Origin: Epiperipatus broadwayi
Lineage: Eukaryota > Onychophora > Udeonychophora > Euonychophora > Peripatidae
Length of the DNA stretch: 64,000 nucleotides
Reading direction: 5' to 3'
Assembly (NCBI GenBank): GCA_028023455.1
Contig: JAQFVV010012423.1
Coordinates: 8,786,269-8,850,268 of the forward strand
Position 1 is the stretch's first letter. Each line of letters begins with the position of its first letter. This document shows positions 23,651 to 34,974 of this stretch, piece by piece. Both the position numbers and the translations under genes were made by a program. A model generated the notes under the pieces. That model ran no database searches, was not told the origin of the DNA, and saw nothing but the letters and a program-made list of their open reading frames with translations.

Positions 23651-24658
23651 TTTGCCCATACATAAACGTTTGGATCGAAAAGATAGATGATTTATCCTAT
23701 CTTTTCACAAAGATTTTATCTTGTGTTTGGAAAGTAGAGCATTCATTTATATAATTAAATCTACAAAGCACATGCACATTATCTTATTGGCTTATTAATA
23801 TTACAGTTTATAAAAACATAGGACTATATAAAATAAATGTCTTATTTACATATGTTTAATTTAATAAGAATGACTTATCGTAAATTCTAGAAATATCACA
23901 AGCGTCATTCATTCAGGCATAGTAAAAAGTAATTTAAAGTGATCAATTAACATCTTCATGCTCTCATTTCCTAATATTTAAGATTTTCCCATATATAAAC
24001 ATTTGGGTCGAAAAGATAGATGATTCATCCTATCTTTTCACAAAGATTTTATCTTCTGTTTGGAAAGTGAGAGTATTCATTTATATAGTTAAATCTACAA
24101 AGCGCATGTGCATTAGCTTAAGGGCTTATTAATATTATAGATTAGTTTCATAGTTTAATTTTTACAGAGTTGCATGCCTCACTGTTAGTTTTTTATATTA
24201 TTCTTGTATTTATGTGATTCTCGTATTGATCACTTATTGAATGCACTTGTTTTATAATAATTATTTATTATTTTCATGGTTTAATATATTATTTATCTTC
24301 TAAATATATTATTTTTATGTGTTTTTTATTTTAACAAGAAATGCAAAACTCACTAATTAGCTTTTTTTTTTACTTCAGTGGTATGGTATGTGGATTGTGG
24401 ATTCATCTTATGAGTAGAACTCACACTTTACTAACACTCATTTTTTTAACTGAATGATTTTTCAAATATATTTAACAGCTTCAGAAAAATATATCCACGC
24501 ATTGATTAATATGTTAGAACTTAAAATATTAAAAATTAAGATAAGAAAAACTATGTATGAGATACAGATTGTATAAAATAGATGCAAAAATAAGATTGCT
24601 ATACAATGCCTGCTTCTTTTTTTAATAAAATTTGCTTCTAATAAAATAACAATCTTAC
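23651..24658. repeat. Direct repeat of ~155 bp spaced 333 bp, in intron
   Basis: 23655-23812 and 23989-24143 are about 90% alike by eye: CCCATA.ATAAAC.TTTGG, TCGAAAAGATAGATGA, then CTATCTTTTCACAAAG and AAATCTACAAAGC. Each copy contains the hairpin AAAAGATAG/CTATCTTTT. The first copy begins directly after hammerhead repeat unit 2, so it may be part of a larger element. The rest up to the exon C donor is plain AT-rich sequence. Confidence 0.7.
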
Positions 24659-24753
24659 CTTTATCATGTCTTCATATTTTAAAAAACAGATGTTAGGTTC
24701 ATTTCTAAGGCTCCAATATGTTAAGACATGTTTCCAGAAAGGACAATATAACA
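24659..24753 (-). CDS. Cytosolic sulfotransferase, internal exon C (W..H..YW and YEDM region)
   Basis: This 95-bp exon has a TATTTCAG acceptor and a GTAAGA donor. With the single T carried over from exon B it gives Leu and then LYCPFWKHVLTYW, followed by NICFLKYEDMIK. This matches the family's YGSW..HV..WW and L.YEDMK segments, which shape the substrate site and precede the C-terminal helices. It enters in phase 1 and leaves in phase 0, directly continuing into exon D (YEDMIK-DITSVVQTVAKF). The 95-bp length again equals the mammalian SULT1 exon as I recall it. It sits between 28.0 kb and 19.6 kb introns. The motif order, the exact phases and the length make this a real exon, although it is tiny and isolated. 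Confidence 0.9.
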
Positions 24754-27392
24754 CTGAAATAGTAATCATTATTTAAAAATAAATACTGATATTTTTATTA
24801 TTTTACCATATTTTCTATGTAATTTTAAAATGTAAAAAATAATTTTTGAATATATCATGCATGTGTTTGTGTATATATATATATATATTAAAGTATCCTC
24901 TAAAAAGTGAAATAAGATATTAGATGTATAATGGGTAACTTTTCAACAATGTAATACCAAGAATGTCACTTTCAAAATATTTTGATTTATAGTTCACTAT
25001 AATTAAGTACTTGGGATATAACATGATGACAAGATTTTCTTGAAGGGGATACTGTGATTGCTGTCTTGTATTGGTATAATTTACAATAAGATGTTAGCTC
25101 TTATACAGCATTTAACTATTTTATCTTACAACAAACTTTATAGAGGACTCTTTGAAGTTCTAATGTATAATAAAGCATGAGAGCATTAATACAATAATAC
25201 CATATGGAATATATATTTGATTGTATATGTAAACAGTTAGAAATATCAGTATAACATCAAAATGTACTTGCAAAAAAATTAGATTAGGAAAATAATGTTA
25301 ATAAAAAGCTTTACACTTTTTTAAATAAATGTAATATAAAATTTACTGAACATCATGTAAAATTATTTAATAAGTAAAGCTAACTACAGATTAAGACACA
25401 TCAAACCCTTTATTTGTGGTAAAAATAGGTATTTTCTATTTTCTTTTTATGATTAGTGCATCACTCATCTAACTGATTGAAATTGCTATACAATGAAATT
25501 TCTCTATTAGTTAAAAATATCTAGATATCCATTAAGTGCTTAGTAAGATGAGATAGTTTAATATATTTGTGAATAAGTTTTAAGCCTATGTATAAAATTC
25601 TAATTTTCTATAACTAAAAATAAAGATAGCTATAAGTTCAGCAGCACCTAGGAATATGATCCCCCACTCTCTAGTAGTTAGGCCATATCATATTTCAATC
25701 ATATTTTTTATCATTCTCAGTCAATATATTCATATTCACCTGATCTTACATTGGAAAATTTACTCCCTAGATATACCCATTTTTCAATTATTATTGGTCA
25801 GCCAAAAAGTATGATCAAAATTATAATTAAATTTGCAAACATTTGAATAGTAAAGTATTGTTAGATAGCTTGAGTGGTCATGTGATGTTCGAGCAGCAAA
25901 TTGATGGATTGAACATACTGTTCCATCGCGATTTGAAATTAATCCCAAAACTTATACTCCTGGCTCACCATTATTGCTACTAAGATAAATCACTCAAAGT
26001 ATCTTAGATAATAAATTTATATAAATAAACAATAACAATACAGAAAATAAAAAATAGATAAGAAAATAATAAAAGGATCTAAGTATCAAGACATTAAAGA
26101 AGAAAAAATATCTCAATGCAAATAATTCATTGTAGCATTTTGTAAAAAAAAAGAAGATATAAATAAAGTTTTTATATAAAAAAGCTGTTTAAAAAAATAT
26201 AGTAGATTTGGTATGCTAAAAAATAAATTCCTGTACAAATAGGGGGGGGGGGGGAGGATATTAAACAATAAAAATTTTAAACACTGCAAAAAATAGACAA
26301 ATATTGCTAAAAACTAAAATAAATTTCAAAAGGATATTAAAAATATAAAATGAAAATTATAAAAGCTGTAAAAAAAAACAACTAGAAAAGTGTAAACAAT
26401 TGTAATTATTCTAAAAATTTTTTTAGCAAATATTAAATAATAAAAAAGAATGCATATATTGAGTAAAAGTGATAAATTTGTTTAATGATTCTTAAAGATT
26501 GTGATAAGTGTCTTTCAGAATAGCTTATAGTTGTCCTAAAATTACTTTAATATGAATAAGTCACACTTTGCATGTTGATATGTCAATAAATTGAATGCTT
26601 ATATAAGATCCAAATCTGAAATGCAGATCGTCAACTCTGTATTTTCTATTTATTGATGGTTAGTTTACATGTAGCTCACTGGGAGTTTTCAGCAACTTTT
26701 GCATTAATTATATTCTTTTAGTTTCCTATTTTAATTCACAAAATACTTTTTATAAAACTGCTTTAAAAAGTTTACAAGTAGATGGAATCATCCTGCCTTA
26801 TACCTTTATCACTGTTAATTTTTTCAGTGTGAGTATATAGTTTATTCATACATGTATTAGTAAATATAAAAAATGAAAAAAATATTAAGTCAAAAAAGAA
26901 ATTATGATAATATTAAAATATATAACATTTCTATATCTGTGAATTATTTTAAAAAGTAATGTATAGAATAAAAAAACTTTGGCAAGTATAACAATTATAT
27001 TATGTGTTGTTTTATTATTGTAGTGAATTATTCTACTATGAAATTCTTTAAATATATAAAAAAAATGGTAATAAAAAAAATGACCTGATTTAAAATAAAA
27101 GTTAACAGAAAATAGTTCAATTTGACCTGGTAAAATGTCTATTTATAAATATAAAATTATTCTAAATGTTTTAAAATTGTGCACATATATCTTATTTAAT
27201 TATTTATTATTGCTTCAAGGCAAGCTCTGATTAAACGATCATTAGGAAAGCTGAATTAAGTTTGTTTCTTTTTTCCCCATATGATCTCCATTGGTGATAA
27301 AGGAGAAAGTATTCTATTAGGAGAATACACTGAAATCATAAACAATAAATTAACTTATAAAGACATTTACAATCTCCAGATAAATTATACAG
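24754..27392. other. Intron sequence, nothing recognised
   Basis: AT-rich with a (TA)8 tract near 24871 and a G12 run at about 26243. I see no gene or element. Confidence 0.5.
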
Positions 27393-27527
27393 AGGCAAAA
27401 CTCTTCATACAGTAACACCACTCAGCACAAGCCAGAGTAATCAATGGATTTTATGCACAAATCTTCCTGCAATCCATTGATTATTCTGGCTTGCACTGAG
27501 TGGCACTATTATATAGATAGTTTTTCC
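27393..27527. repeat. Short foldback derived from the hammerhead-repeat family end
   Basis: An AGGCAAAACTCTTCATA...GAGTAATCAATGG arm is followed after ~30 bases by its inverse, CCATTGATTATTCTGG...TAGTTTTTCCT. It would form a long hairpin with arms of ~55 bp. The arm is the first ~60 bases of the ~450-bp unit; the ribozyme core is absent. Confidence 0.8.
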
Positions 27528-29840
27528 TCATGTAAACATTTGTGTAAACATAAAGAATGGTGATGATGTAATGTTAGTGGTTAACTCCAGATAAATTACT
27601 AGTTTCCTGCCTCCAAAATTCTCATTGCCACTACTGAAATATTCTGAACTCTGTAAATATAGGCTGAGAAAAAAGACATGGAAAGTAAAATAAACATCAT
27701 AGAAAATTTATTAGGAAGTTTACTTTTGTTTATTCAATATATGTTTATTGTAATCCATTCTAAAAATATTACCATAAATTATAGTATTAAATTAAATCTA
27801 ATGTTTTGCTTTGATATGTGTCATATTTATGTTTATTCTATTATTGCTTCAAATGCTAATATTTATTTACTATAAATCTTTAAAACTGAATGTCTTTTTC
27901 TAAGATTAACTGTTTTAACTACTAATTGTTTTTTTTTCATGTCATATATTTTAATATTATTAAAAATTATCTTCAAATTCATTCATCTACCTCATTCTTC
28001 CATCTGCATTTTAATATTCTTTTTCTTGTTGTTTATCTACATTAAATTATAACATAATTTTAGAATTAAAATAAGCATGCCATCAATGATTATGCTCAAG
28101 TTTTTATATATAATGAAACTTTACCAATTATATATATATTGTACCAATATTGAAATTGGCACATACTAATTTATCTAAAAAAAATTATTAAAATAATCTT
28201 TTGTAAAAGAAAAACGTATTTAAATGTTGAAGAGTGTATTACAGTTTGTTTTCAAAAAGATAAGAGTCAAATAGTTTTCTATCATTAGTTTTGAAATAAA
28301 AGTTAAATTTGATTCATTGAAAGAGGGGAAGGGAGTATTGGTTAGAAAAGTTAAACTAAAGGTTTTATAAAAAGGAAGTAAAGAGTTTATTATTATTAGT
28401 TGAAATACAATTTAAAAGCTTTAAAAAAATATATAAATCTCTTTATTTAAATTAAAGAAGAAAAATAATCTTAAAACTATTTTTGATTTTAGAATAGTAA
28501 AGTATATATGTGCATGTGAATGTAAATAAATGTAAGCTTGTTAATAAGAGATATGATAAATGCATGTTAAAATCATATTGAAAAACACATGAAGATAAAT
28601 ATTGAAGTGAAATGTGTTTAGAAACACATCGGTGGGCTACTAAAGATATAAAAACAATATGTTTTAAAATGGCTACTACTAATTAAACAATCTTCAAAAA
28701 CACGTTGTCATAGGATTAATTACTAAAGGAATTTTGACAACACCTATTGCACCTATTGCCAGAGAATATTAAAATGAAAACAATTCGCATATATAAATAG
28801 CTAGATTTTTATCGGATGTCCAGTTTGAGTTTGCAGTTTTCAGCCTAGTTTTCAGTGTCAGTCTTGTTTAAATTATGTATCCATAAACAGAAATGCATTG
28901 CTGATCATCTTATGGAAATATACGCTCTTCTTTCAGCCCTTAGTCCAACAAGATCAGCAGGACCTGCCTGTGAAATAATGTCTACTTAACAGCTCAGAAA
29001 TCCTCCATCAATATTCCACTGTCTCCAAGAATAAAACCAATGGATTAGCATCAAATCTCCTCAAGAAATGTCAAATCTAACTGGTTAGATATCCTTTATT
29101 AGATATACTCCGTCAGAAGCAGCTAACAACAAGCAATATCCACATTCCAAAAATCCTAGGTAAAACATTTTATTATTCTCATTTATATGTAGTAGCCACT
29201 GCTGTAATTTGTAAATCCTACAGAGACAAGTAATTTGAACTTTATAAGCATGCATAACATGAACTATTGATGTATGTGTTTGTGAATGTTAGATAATTTA
29301 AATGTCAAAGATTATTTCTGCCTTCTCATAAAATACATTATAATATGTTAACTTAAAATGTGTGTGTTATTTAGATTTTTAAAAATGTTTAAAATTAGTA
29401 AATGTTAGTTAATAAATTGTCTTTAAAATTAAACTTTATTTGTCGGTCAATTCTTTTTATCAATTTCTTTTTATCAATCTCTTTTTATCAATTCTTTTTC
29501 TATATTTTATTACTGATTAAAATTAGACTGGGCTAGTTTATGGGATGTTTCGAGCACAGGATTATGAGCCTACTGACCAAATACATTGTTTATTCTTCTG
29601 AATAGATAGCTGGCGCCTGGAGTTTACTCTGAAACAAATAAAGTGTTTGGACAGTAGGGGTTTGAATCTAGCAGCCGAGATGGGCCATTGTTGATAGTTA
29701 AAGCTATCAATAATATCTCCCATTTTGCTCGAATGTGCTGGTTCATTCACGTAACATTTGTATTATGAAGAAATATGAAGCCAGCAAAACATATATATGT
29801 GTAAGTATACTTCATTCGGTGGAACCATCTGGCACAATAT
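27528..29840. other. Intron sequence with a TATA-box-like site near 28790
   Basis: No coding gene was recognised. At about 28790 ATATATAAATAGC is a good TATA-box match. It is followed by ~360 bp of GC-richer sequence that ends in a possible splice donor, CCTAG|GTAAAA, near 29160. This could be an old element promoter or a noncoding exon. At 29611-29670, TGGCGCCTGG and GGTTTGAATCTA could be decayed tRNA-type internal boxes. Short open frames near 29562-29750 are unconvincing. Confidence 0.4.
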
Positions 29841-29944
29841 AACAGGCAAAACTTTCCATAAAGTAGTGCCATCCCATGCCAACCAGAGTAATCAATGGAT
29901 GCCAGAAGGCTTATGCATAAAATCCCCATCTAGTGCCTACTTAT

Positions 29945-30002
29945 CTAATATCCCCAGACTAGTCTCTGGCTTGTGGCCTTCATCAGTGAAGAGCCTTGGA
30001 TC
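29945..30002 (-). ncRNA. Hammerhead-like motif, damaged copy
   Basis: Same element as at 22885-22940, in unit 29841-30286. CUGAUGA (29986-29980) and the GGC-CACAA-GCC stem-loop are intact, but the GAAA core reads GAGA, which should abolish cleavage. Helix I is kept: UCUUCA pairs with UGGGGA using G-U pairs. Confidence 0.55.
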
Positions 30003-30596
30003 TGAGATCACTGCACTTAGATCTTAGGATCTAATGCAACCCTCCAGCAGCCACCTTTTATCTCTACTTAACTGCAAAACTATGAGAATGAAATTTGAAA
30101 ACACAATAATATTTTCAATCTAAGCTCAATAGCTTATATAGTCATATGGGTCTGAACTCAGTTTAGCACCCATATATTTTGGCTCTTTAACAACCATAGC
30201 CACCACCATCCTATTAGACAAGATTGGTGTTAAACCACTAAACATCACATGATCACCATCATTAATGCTAGCACATAACTGTTATTAAATAGGCAAAACT
30301 CTCCATACAGTAGTGCCGCCCTGTGACAATGAGAGTAATCAATGGATGCCAGAAGGCTTAGGCATAAAATCCCCATCTAATGCACACTCATTCAATATCT
30401 CCAGACTAGTTTCTGGCTTGTGGCCTTTGTTAGTGAGGAGCCTTGGATCTGAAAGCACTGCACTTAGATCTTAGGATCTAATGCAACCCTCCAGCAGCCA
30501 TTTTTTATCTCTGCTTAGTTTTGTAGTTAAGTAGAGATAAAAGGTGGCTGCTGGAGGGTTGCATTAGATCCTAAGATCTAGGTGCAGTGCTCCCAG

Positions 30597-30656
30597 ATCC
30601 AAGGCTCCTCACTGATGAAGGTGACAAGTCAGAAACTAGTCAAGGGATATTGGATG
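30597..30656 (+). ncRNA. Hammerhead-like motif, inverted copy
   Basis: On the plus strand: CUGAUGA at 30612-30618, GGU-GACAA-GUC stem-loop, GAAA at 30632-30635 and CUAGUC ending at 30641. The helix II change from GGC/GCC to GGU/GUC keeps pairing through G-U pairs. The outer helix AUCCAA/UUGGAU is intact, but the two pairs next to the cleavage site are lost (CA against AA). Confidence 0.55.
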
Positions 30657-30758
30657 AGTAGGCACTAGATGGGGATTTTATGCACAAGCCTTCTGGCATC
30701 CACTGATTACTTTAGCTTGCAGTGGGTGGCAATACATGTAGTGACTTTTGCCTGTTTT

Positions 30759-31012
30759 AATATATATGTTTTAGTTGAATATTTAAATCCTTGAATCTCT
30801 AACACCAGCCTTTAATTGTTACCATAGAAGGTGCATATATTTTTATTTTTAAAATGTATATATTGAGCCAATAATTTCGATCGGCTCATGTTATATTCTT
30901 CATATATGTAAAAATAACGTATATACACATATATATTAGCCATAGAATAATAAATAAATGCTGTGTGTATAGAAAGTTTTTTGGGGGTATTATTTATTAG
31001 TTTTATATATAT
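30759..31012. other. Short AT-rich spacer before gypsy element 2
   Basis: Contains a small hairpin, TGAGCC...GGCTCA, near 30873 and (TA)n sequence directly abutting the LTR. No gene. Confidence 0.5.
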
Positions 31013-32970
31013 TGTAATGGTCGGTTATATTTTAAATTACCTTTGATCACAGAGGGCGCCACCAGATTACTACATATCTGGAAATTTTGTTTACTATGAT
31101 CAAAGGTTAATGCTGATGATGACCGGCACCGACCAGGCTCAGTGAGATAACAAGGGGTCTTAATAAATTGTTCAGACAATCAAGAAATAAACTAACAACC
31201 AGCGTTAGTTAAGACAACATTAAAATTTATTAGATTTACAATAAAAATTTTACAGTTCATTAAAATTCAAACATATACAAAAGTAGAAAACTTTAACACA
31301 AACTTTCTCGTGGAGTGTGTATGAGATAAAAAAAAAAGAATAAACATTTCAGCAGATATACCAATCCTCTCATAGAATGATGGGAAAGGAGACATAACTT
31401 TACTTTTGCTCGATAAAAAAAATTATTCTTTTCACATTTAAAGATTTTTTTTTTTAAAAAAAACTAGTCTTGTAAATAATCAATGAATCAGCACAGACAA
31501 GCCTTCTCTAGAACATTGAATCCAGAGACGTCATATATCACAGGACAGCTTATGATAATAACGTTTAAAATTACCAAGATTGATCCACCTACAAAAAGAG
31601 CAAATATACTGTGAAAGAATTACGGCTTGCGTAATTGCAGAAAAAAAAATCAAAATCCCGGTTGTTGATAAAACCAGGCTTATGCAATCAAGAAAACATT
31701 AGCCCAATGATGGCAAGTTATGATATTCTAAATTAATTAAGTGTCTCAAAGTAGAGCGGTAAGTAAGGAGAAAAAAAATAATATCTGCCCAATATTTATT
31801 AAGAATATAAATTAATCAAAGGTGACTCTAAATAGCTAATGAAAGAAATCTGCAATACACGCTCTGCAACATAATGAACGAGTAATTTCAACTTACAAAA
31901 TATACCATTTACATTAAAAGATATCTTTACACATGAATACATAAAAGGATATGTTACGTAATTATGACATGAAAATTTTATACAATTGCTACTTTTATAT
32001 TGAGCGGAGGTTCTTATGAGAAATTTATGCCCTAGCACAAATATAAAATAAGTTACCTTATGGTACTAATAAGTTCAGTCAGTACTCACAGATGAATGAT
32101 GGTAAGATTTCTTGAACTCTTTTCTTTAAATGGCAGTGAGGGTGAAGCATGAGAGAGAATCAGTCTCAGTTTAGGCTTTAATTAGATCATAATTGGGAAA
32201 AACAGCTCGGAGGTCAGAATCCACCTAGAGAGGGTTTAGCACCACATCCTCGAGGTTTGAACCCACATAGTGTAGAAGTTGGCCAACTTGTAAAGTGAAC
32301 ACAAACTAATGTAGGCTATCCTAAGAATCTGGCCGAAGATCTTTTTGACATATAAGTGAATACAGTCCATCACTCTGGGTCACGGAAGCGAACAGCACAA
32401 CCTTCAAAACTATGACAAGTCTGGCAATTAAATAAGCACCTTCATAAGCTAATATAAAACATCCATTAGAAATCAGTTGACAAACAAAGATTAGCAAGGT
32501 TGTTATTCCAAGAATAATCTAGCTCAATTTTAGACAAAGTCCTCTCCTACTAGCCTAATGTCTTTTTTTTTTATCTACTGCGTGATCTTTTTTTTTTAAT
32601 TAGAGGTCTTAGCCTAGAGCAAATCTCATAAAAAAAATATATTAATTAATTAAACCTCCGTTCCTTTTAGATAAATTAGATTCATATCAAAGCAACAAAA
32701 ATGTAAATAACTTTTCAAATGATCAAAAAAAAAAAAAAAACTTTCCAGAAACAATAATACAATTAATTTTCTTTTAACTAAAAAAAAAACTTTCAATAGA
32801 TAAAATAAAATGTTAGTCTTTTTATAAAATAAACTCAAAAGATTTTGAATCACAATTTTACAACAAAACAAAATTTGTACAATAAAATAAATAAGTGTGT
32901 AAAATAATAAATATTAAATCTTTAAACTTTTGAGACGGAAAGTATCCGGTTCAACTGCCCCATCCTGCCA
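31013..32970 (-). repeat. LTR (3' LTR of gypsy element 2)
   Basis: In plus-strand reading it begins TGTAATGGTCGG and ends CATCCTGCCA. In minus-strand orientation it therefore starts TGGCAGG and ends CCATTACA, with proper TG...CA ends. It is ~95% like 38010-39946 by eye. It contains AGAGGGCGCCACCAGA near its outer edge. Confidence 0.85.
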
Positions 32971-33429
32971 ATATATATATAAATATTTTTTTTAAAAAAT
33001 ATACAGGTGCATAATTTAATCTTATTTATCATTATTATTATTTCCAGACAATTCTTGGTGAATAAAACATATTTTAACGTATGTAACTACATTACTTGTA
33101 AAGGCAGACAATATTGAGAAAGAGCGCGAAAATGTTTCTAGTTGATTTTCCTTGGTTTCAAAATATTTCTTTCAATTATTTTTTTTTTCTTTCTATACCA
33201 AGAAAATATCAATAAATGACATAAAGTTAATAAATAATTAATATTCTCTTGGAAATCGCTTCTTTTCCTTAATTTAGATATAATAGAATTTTTCGTGACT
33301 CTTTTAGTTACATCTGTCATTTTTGAATTTTAGCGCGAGACAACAAATTTTTAAGTATAAAAGGTCTTTAAATAGGTAGATGGCAAAGAAAATCAGGATA
33401 TCTTATCAAAAAAATTTAGCCACACATTA

Positions 33430-33522
33430 TATTATAAAATAAATAAGTGTGTAAAATAATATATATTAAATCTTTAAACTTTTGAGACAGAAAGTATCCA
33501 GTTCAACTGCCCCATCCTGCCA
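33430..33522 (-). repeat. Extra copy of the LTR's terminal ~92 bp
   Basis: AAAATAAATAAGTGTGTAAA through CCCATCCTGCCA repeats 32880-32970 almost exactly and is again followed by (TA)n. It lies ~460 bp inside the element next to the 3' LTR, and the 460 bp between are not found next to the other LTR. Confidence 0.8.
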
Positions 33523-33778
33523 AAATATATATATATATATAAAACATTCTAATGCTATATATATTTTTTGTTATTAAAATATTTTAAGCAATTGCAACAC
33601 CTCAAAAAGCTGAACATTCATTCTATATTTATCTGAAAGAATATTTTTATTTTCCTACTTCAACTTTATTCATTCTCCTATGTAGGTAATCATAATCAAA
33701 ATTTTCCATCCGATTACTAAAGCTAACCTCGATCGGGTGGCTCTATCTTATGGAGTGTTTGGTCACTATGGTGGTCTA

Positions 33779-34855
33779 TCATAGTACTGTCAATCTTTTG
33801 CTCAGCAGGTCTGAGACTCTGGGCATTATAAGATCCATAAACCCCTTATTTGTCCTCCAGAATAAAAGCATTTGGCCCACTCCGCTTTTGGATGGTGAAA
33901 GGACCATCATAGATAGGAAAAAATTTTTATACTGGTGCTGGGCAGGATTACTCACATGTGGTTTCTTAACAAAAACTAAGTCCTCAGTATCAAATTGGCA
34001 TGGTCTCTGATTACCCCACTTTATCCGTAAATTAGCCATGTGCCATAACCTCCTCCTAGCCTTTTCCTTATCCTTTTCTCTATTAATGCTACCTCTATTG
34101 GTGTGTAATGATGTCTTAATAAGTATGGGATAATTTTGACCAAAATGTAGCCTAATTGGTGTAAACCATGTGGACTCATTTGGTGTCCAATTTATGTATT
34201 TAACATTCCCAGCTTGGTTCACCCATTCTCTATGATTACTGCTGACATATAGCCGAAATAAATGATTTAGCTCCCTCATCACTTGCTCACAGGGATTAGA
34301 TTGGGGATTACGTATAGATGTTAATAAATGCTGTATTCCCTGTTGCTGGTTCCACCACTTTCAGTGGTGAGACTTAAATGGAGTACCTTGGTCAGTAAGG
34401 ATAATTTGGGGTTTTCCAACCTTCAGAATCTGCTGCTCTTGCAGGACTTTGATAGTGTTGAGGGCATCAGCTCTTCTTAGAGGGTATGCAGTCATGTATT
34501 TTGAAAACACATCATACATGACCAACAAAAATCTGTAATGTTTGTAAGCAGGTAAAGGACCATAAAAATCAATGGCTAGTAATTCATTTGGATTCTGAGC
34601 CAAAATTGGTTGCACAGTTCCTGCAAATTTCTTATTTACATGTTTTGTTTGTGCACATGTGTGGCAGGTTTTAAGAACAGATAAGATGTTTGAGTACATG
34701 CCCGGCCAATAAAATAGTTCTTGGAGTACATACTCTATCTTATGGGGGCCAAAATGTTCATAAAGGCAATGTATATATTCAATCAAGTGGTTTCTAAGCC
34801 TTTTGGGTATGAGTGTCCTCCAGGAATCTTCTTCTGAGGTAACCTGGTATTGCAA
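33779..34855 (-). pseudogene. Integrase of gypsy element 2
   Basis: 34855-34361 has the N-terminal HHCC finger (Cys pair in LKTCHTCAQTK), the first catalytic Asp in LAIDFYGPLP and the second in ILTDQGTPF. A stop follows at about 34361. The third catalytic residue, the Glu in NPCEQVMREL, is in the next piece (34320-33779), which continues into a C-terminal domain with WGNQRPCQFDTEDLVFVKK and QHQYKNFFLS. All three DDE residues are visible but not in one frame. Integrase joins the element's cDNA to host DNA. Confidence 0.85.
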
Positions 34856-34974
34856 TATTCCTTCCTTGAGTTGGTAAGTCCTTTCCTTTTGGTTTAACTA
34901 ATAGGTATCACTAGTCTGTAAAGTTTGCATGCACTTCTTGTGTGCAACATCTGGGCATACTCTGGGTCAGTTGC

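Larger units (their letters stand above)
29841..30758. repeat. Hammerhead-family repeat: two head-to-tail units plus one inverted half unit
   Basis: Unit A is 29841-30286; a partial unit B is 30287-30518. It meets an inverted partial unit C (30519-30758) at TCTGCTTAG|TTTTGTAG, so B and C form a ~240-bp palindrome. The outer end of C reads GACTTTTGCCTGTTTT, the inverse of the start of A and B. Landmark spacing between A and B is 447 bp. Confidence 0.9.

Noticed and set aside
29600-29680. Possible SINE with TGGCGCCTGG and GGTTTGAATCTA as A and B boxes
   Set aside because: Spacing is acceptable but box A has a gap, there is no A-rich tail or target duplication, and there is no second copy.
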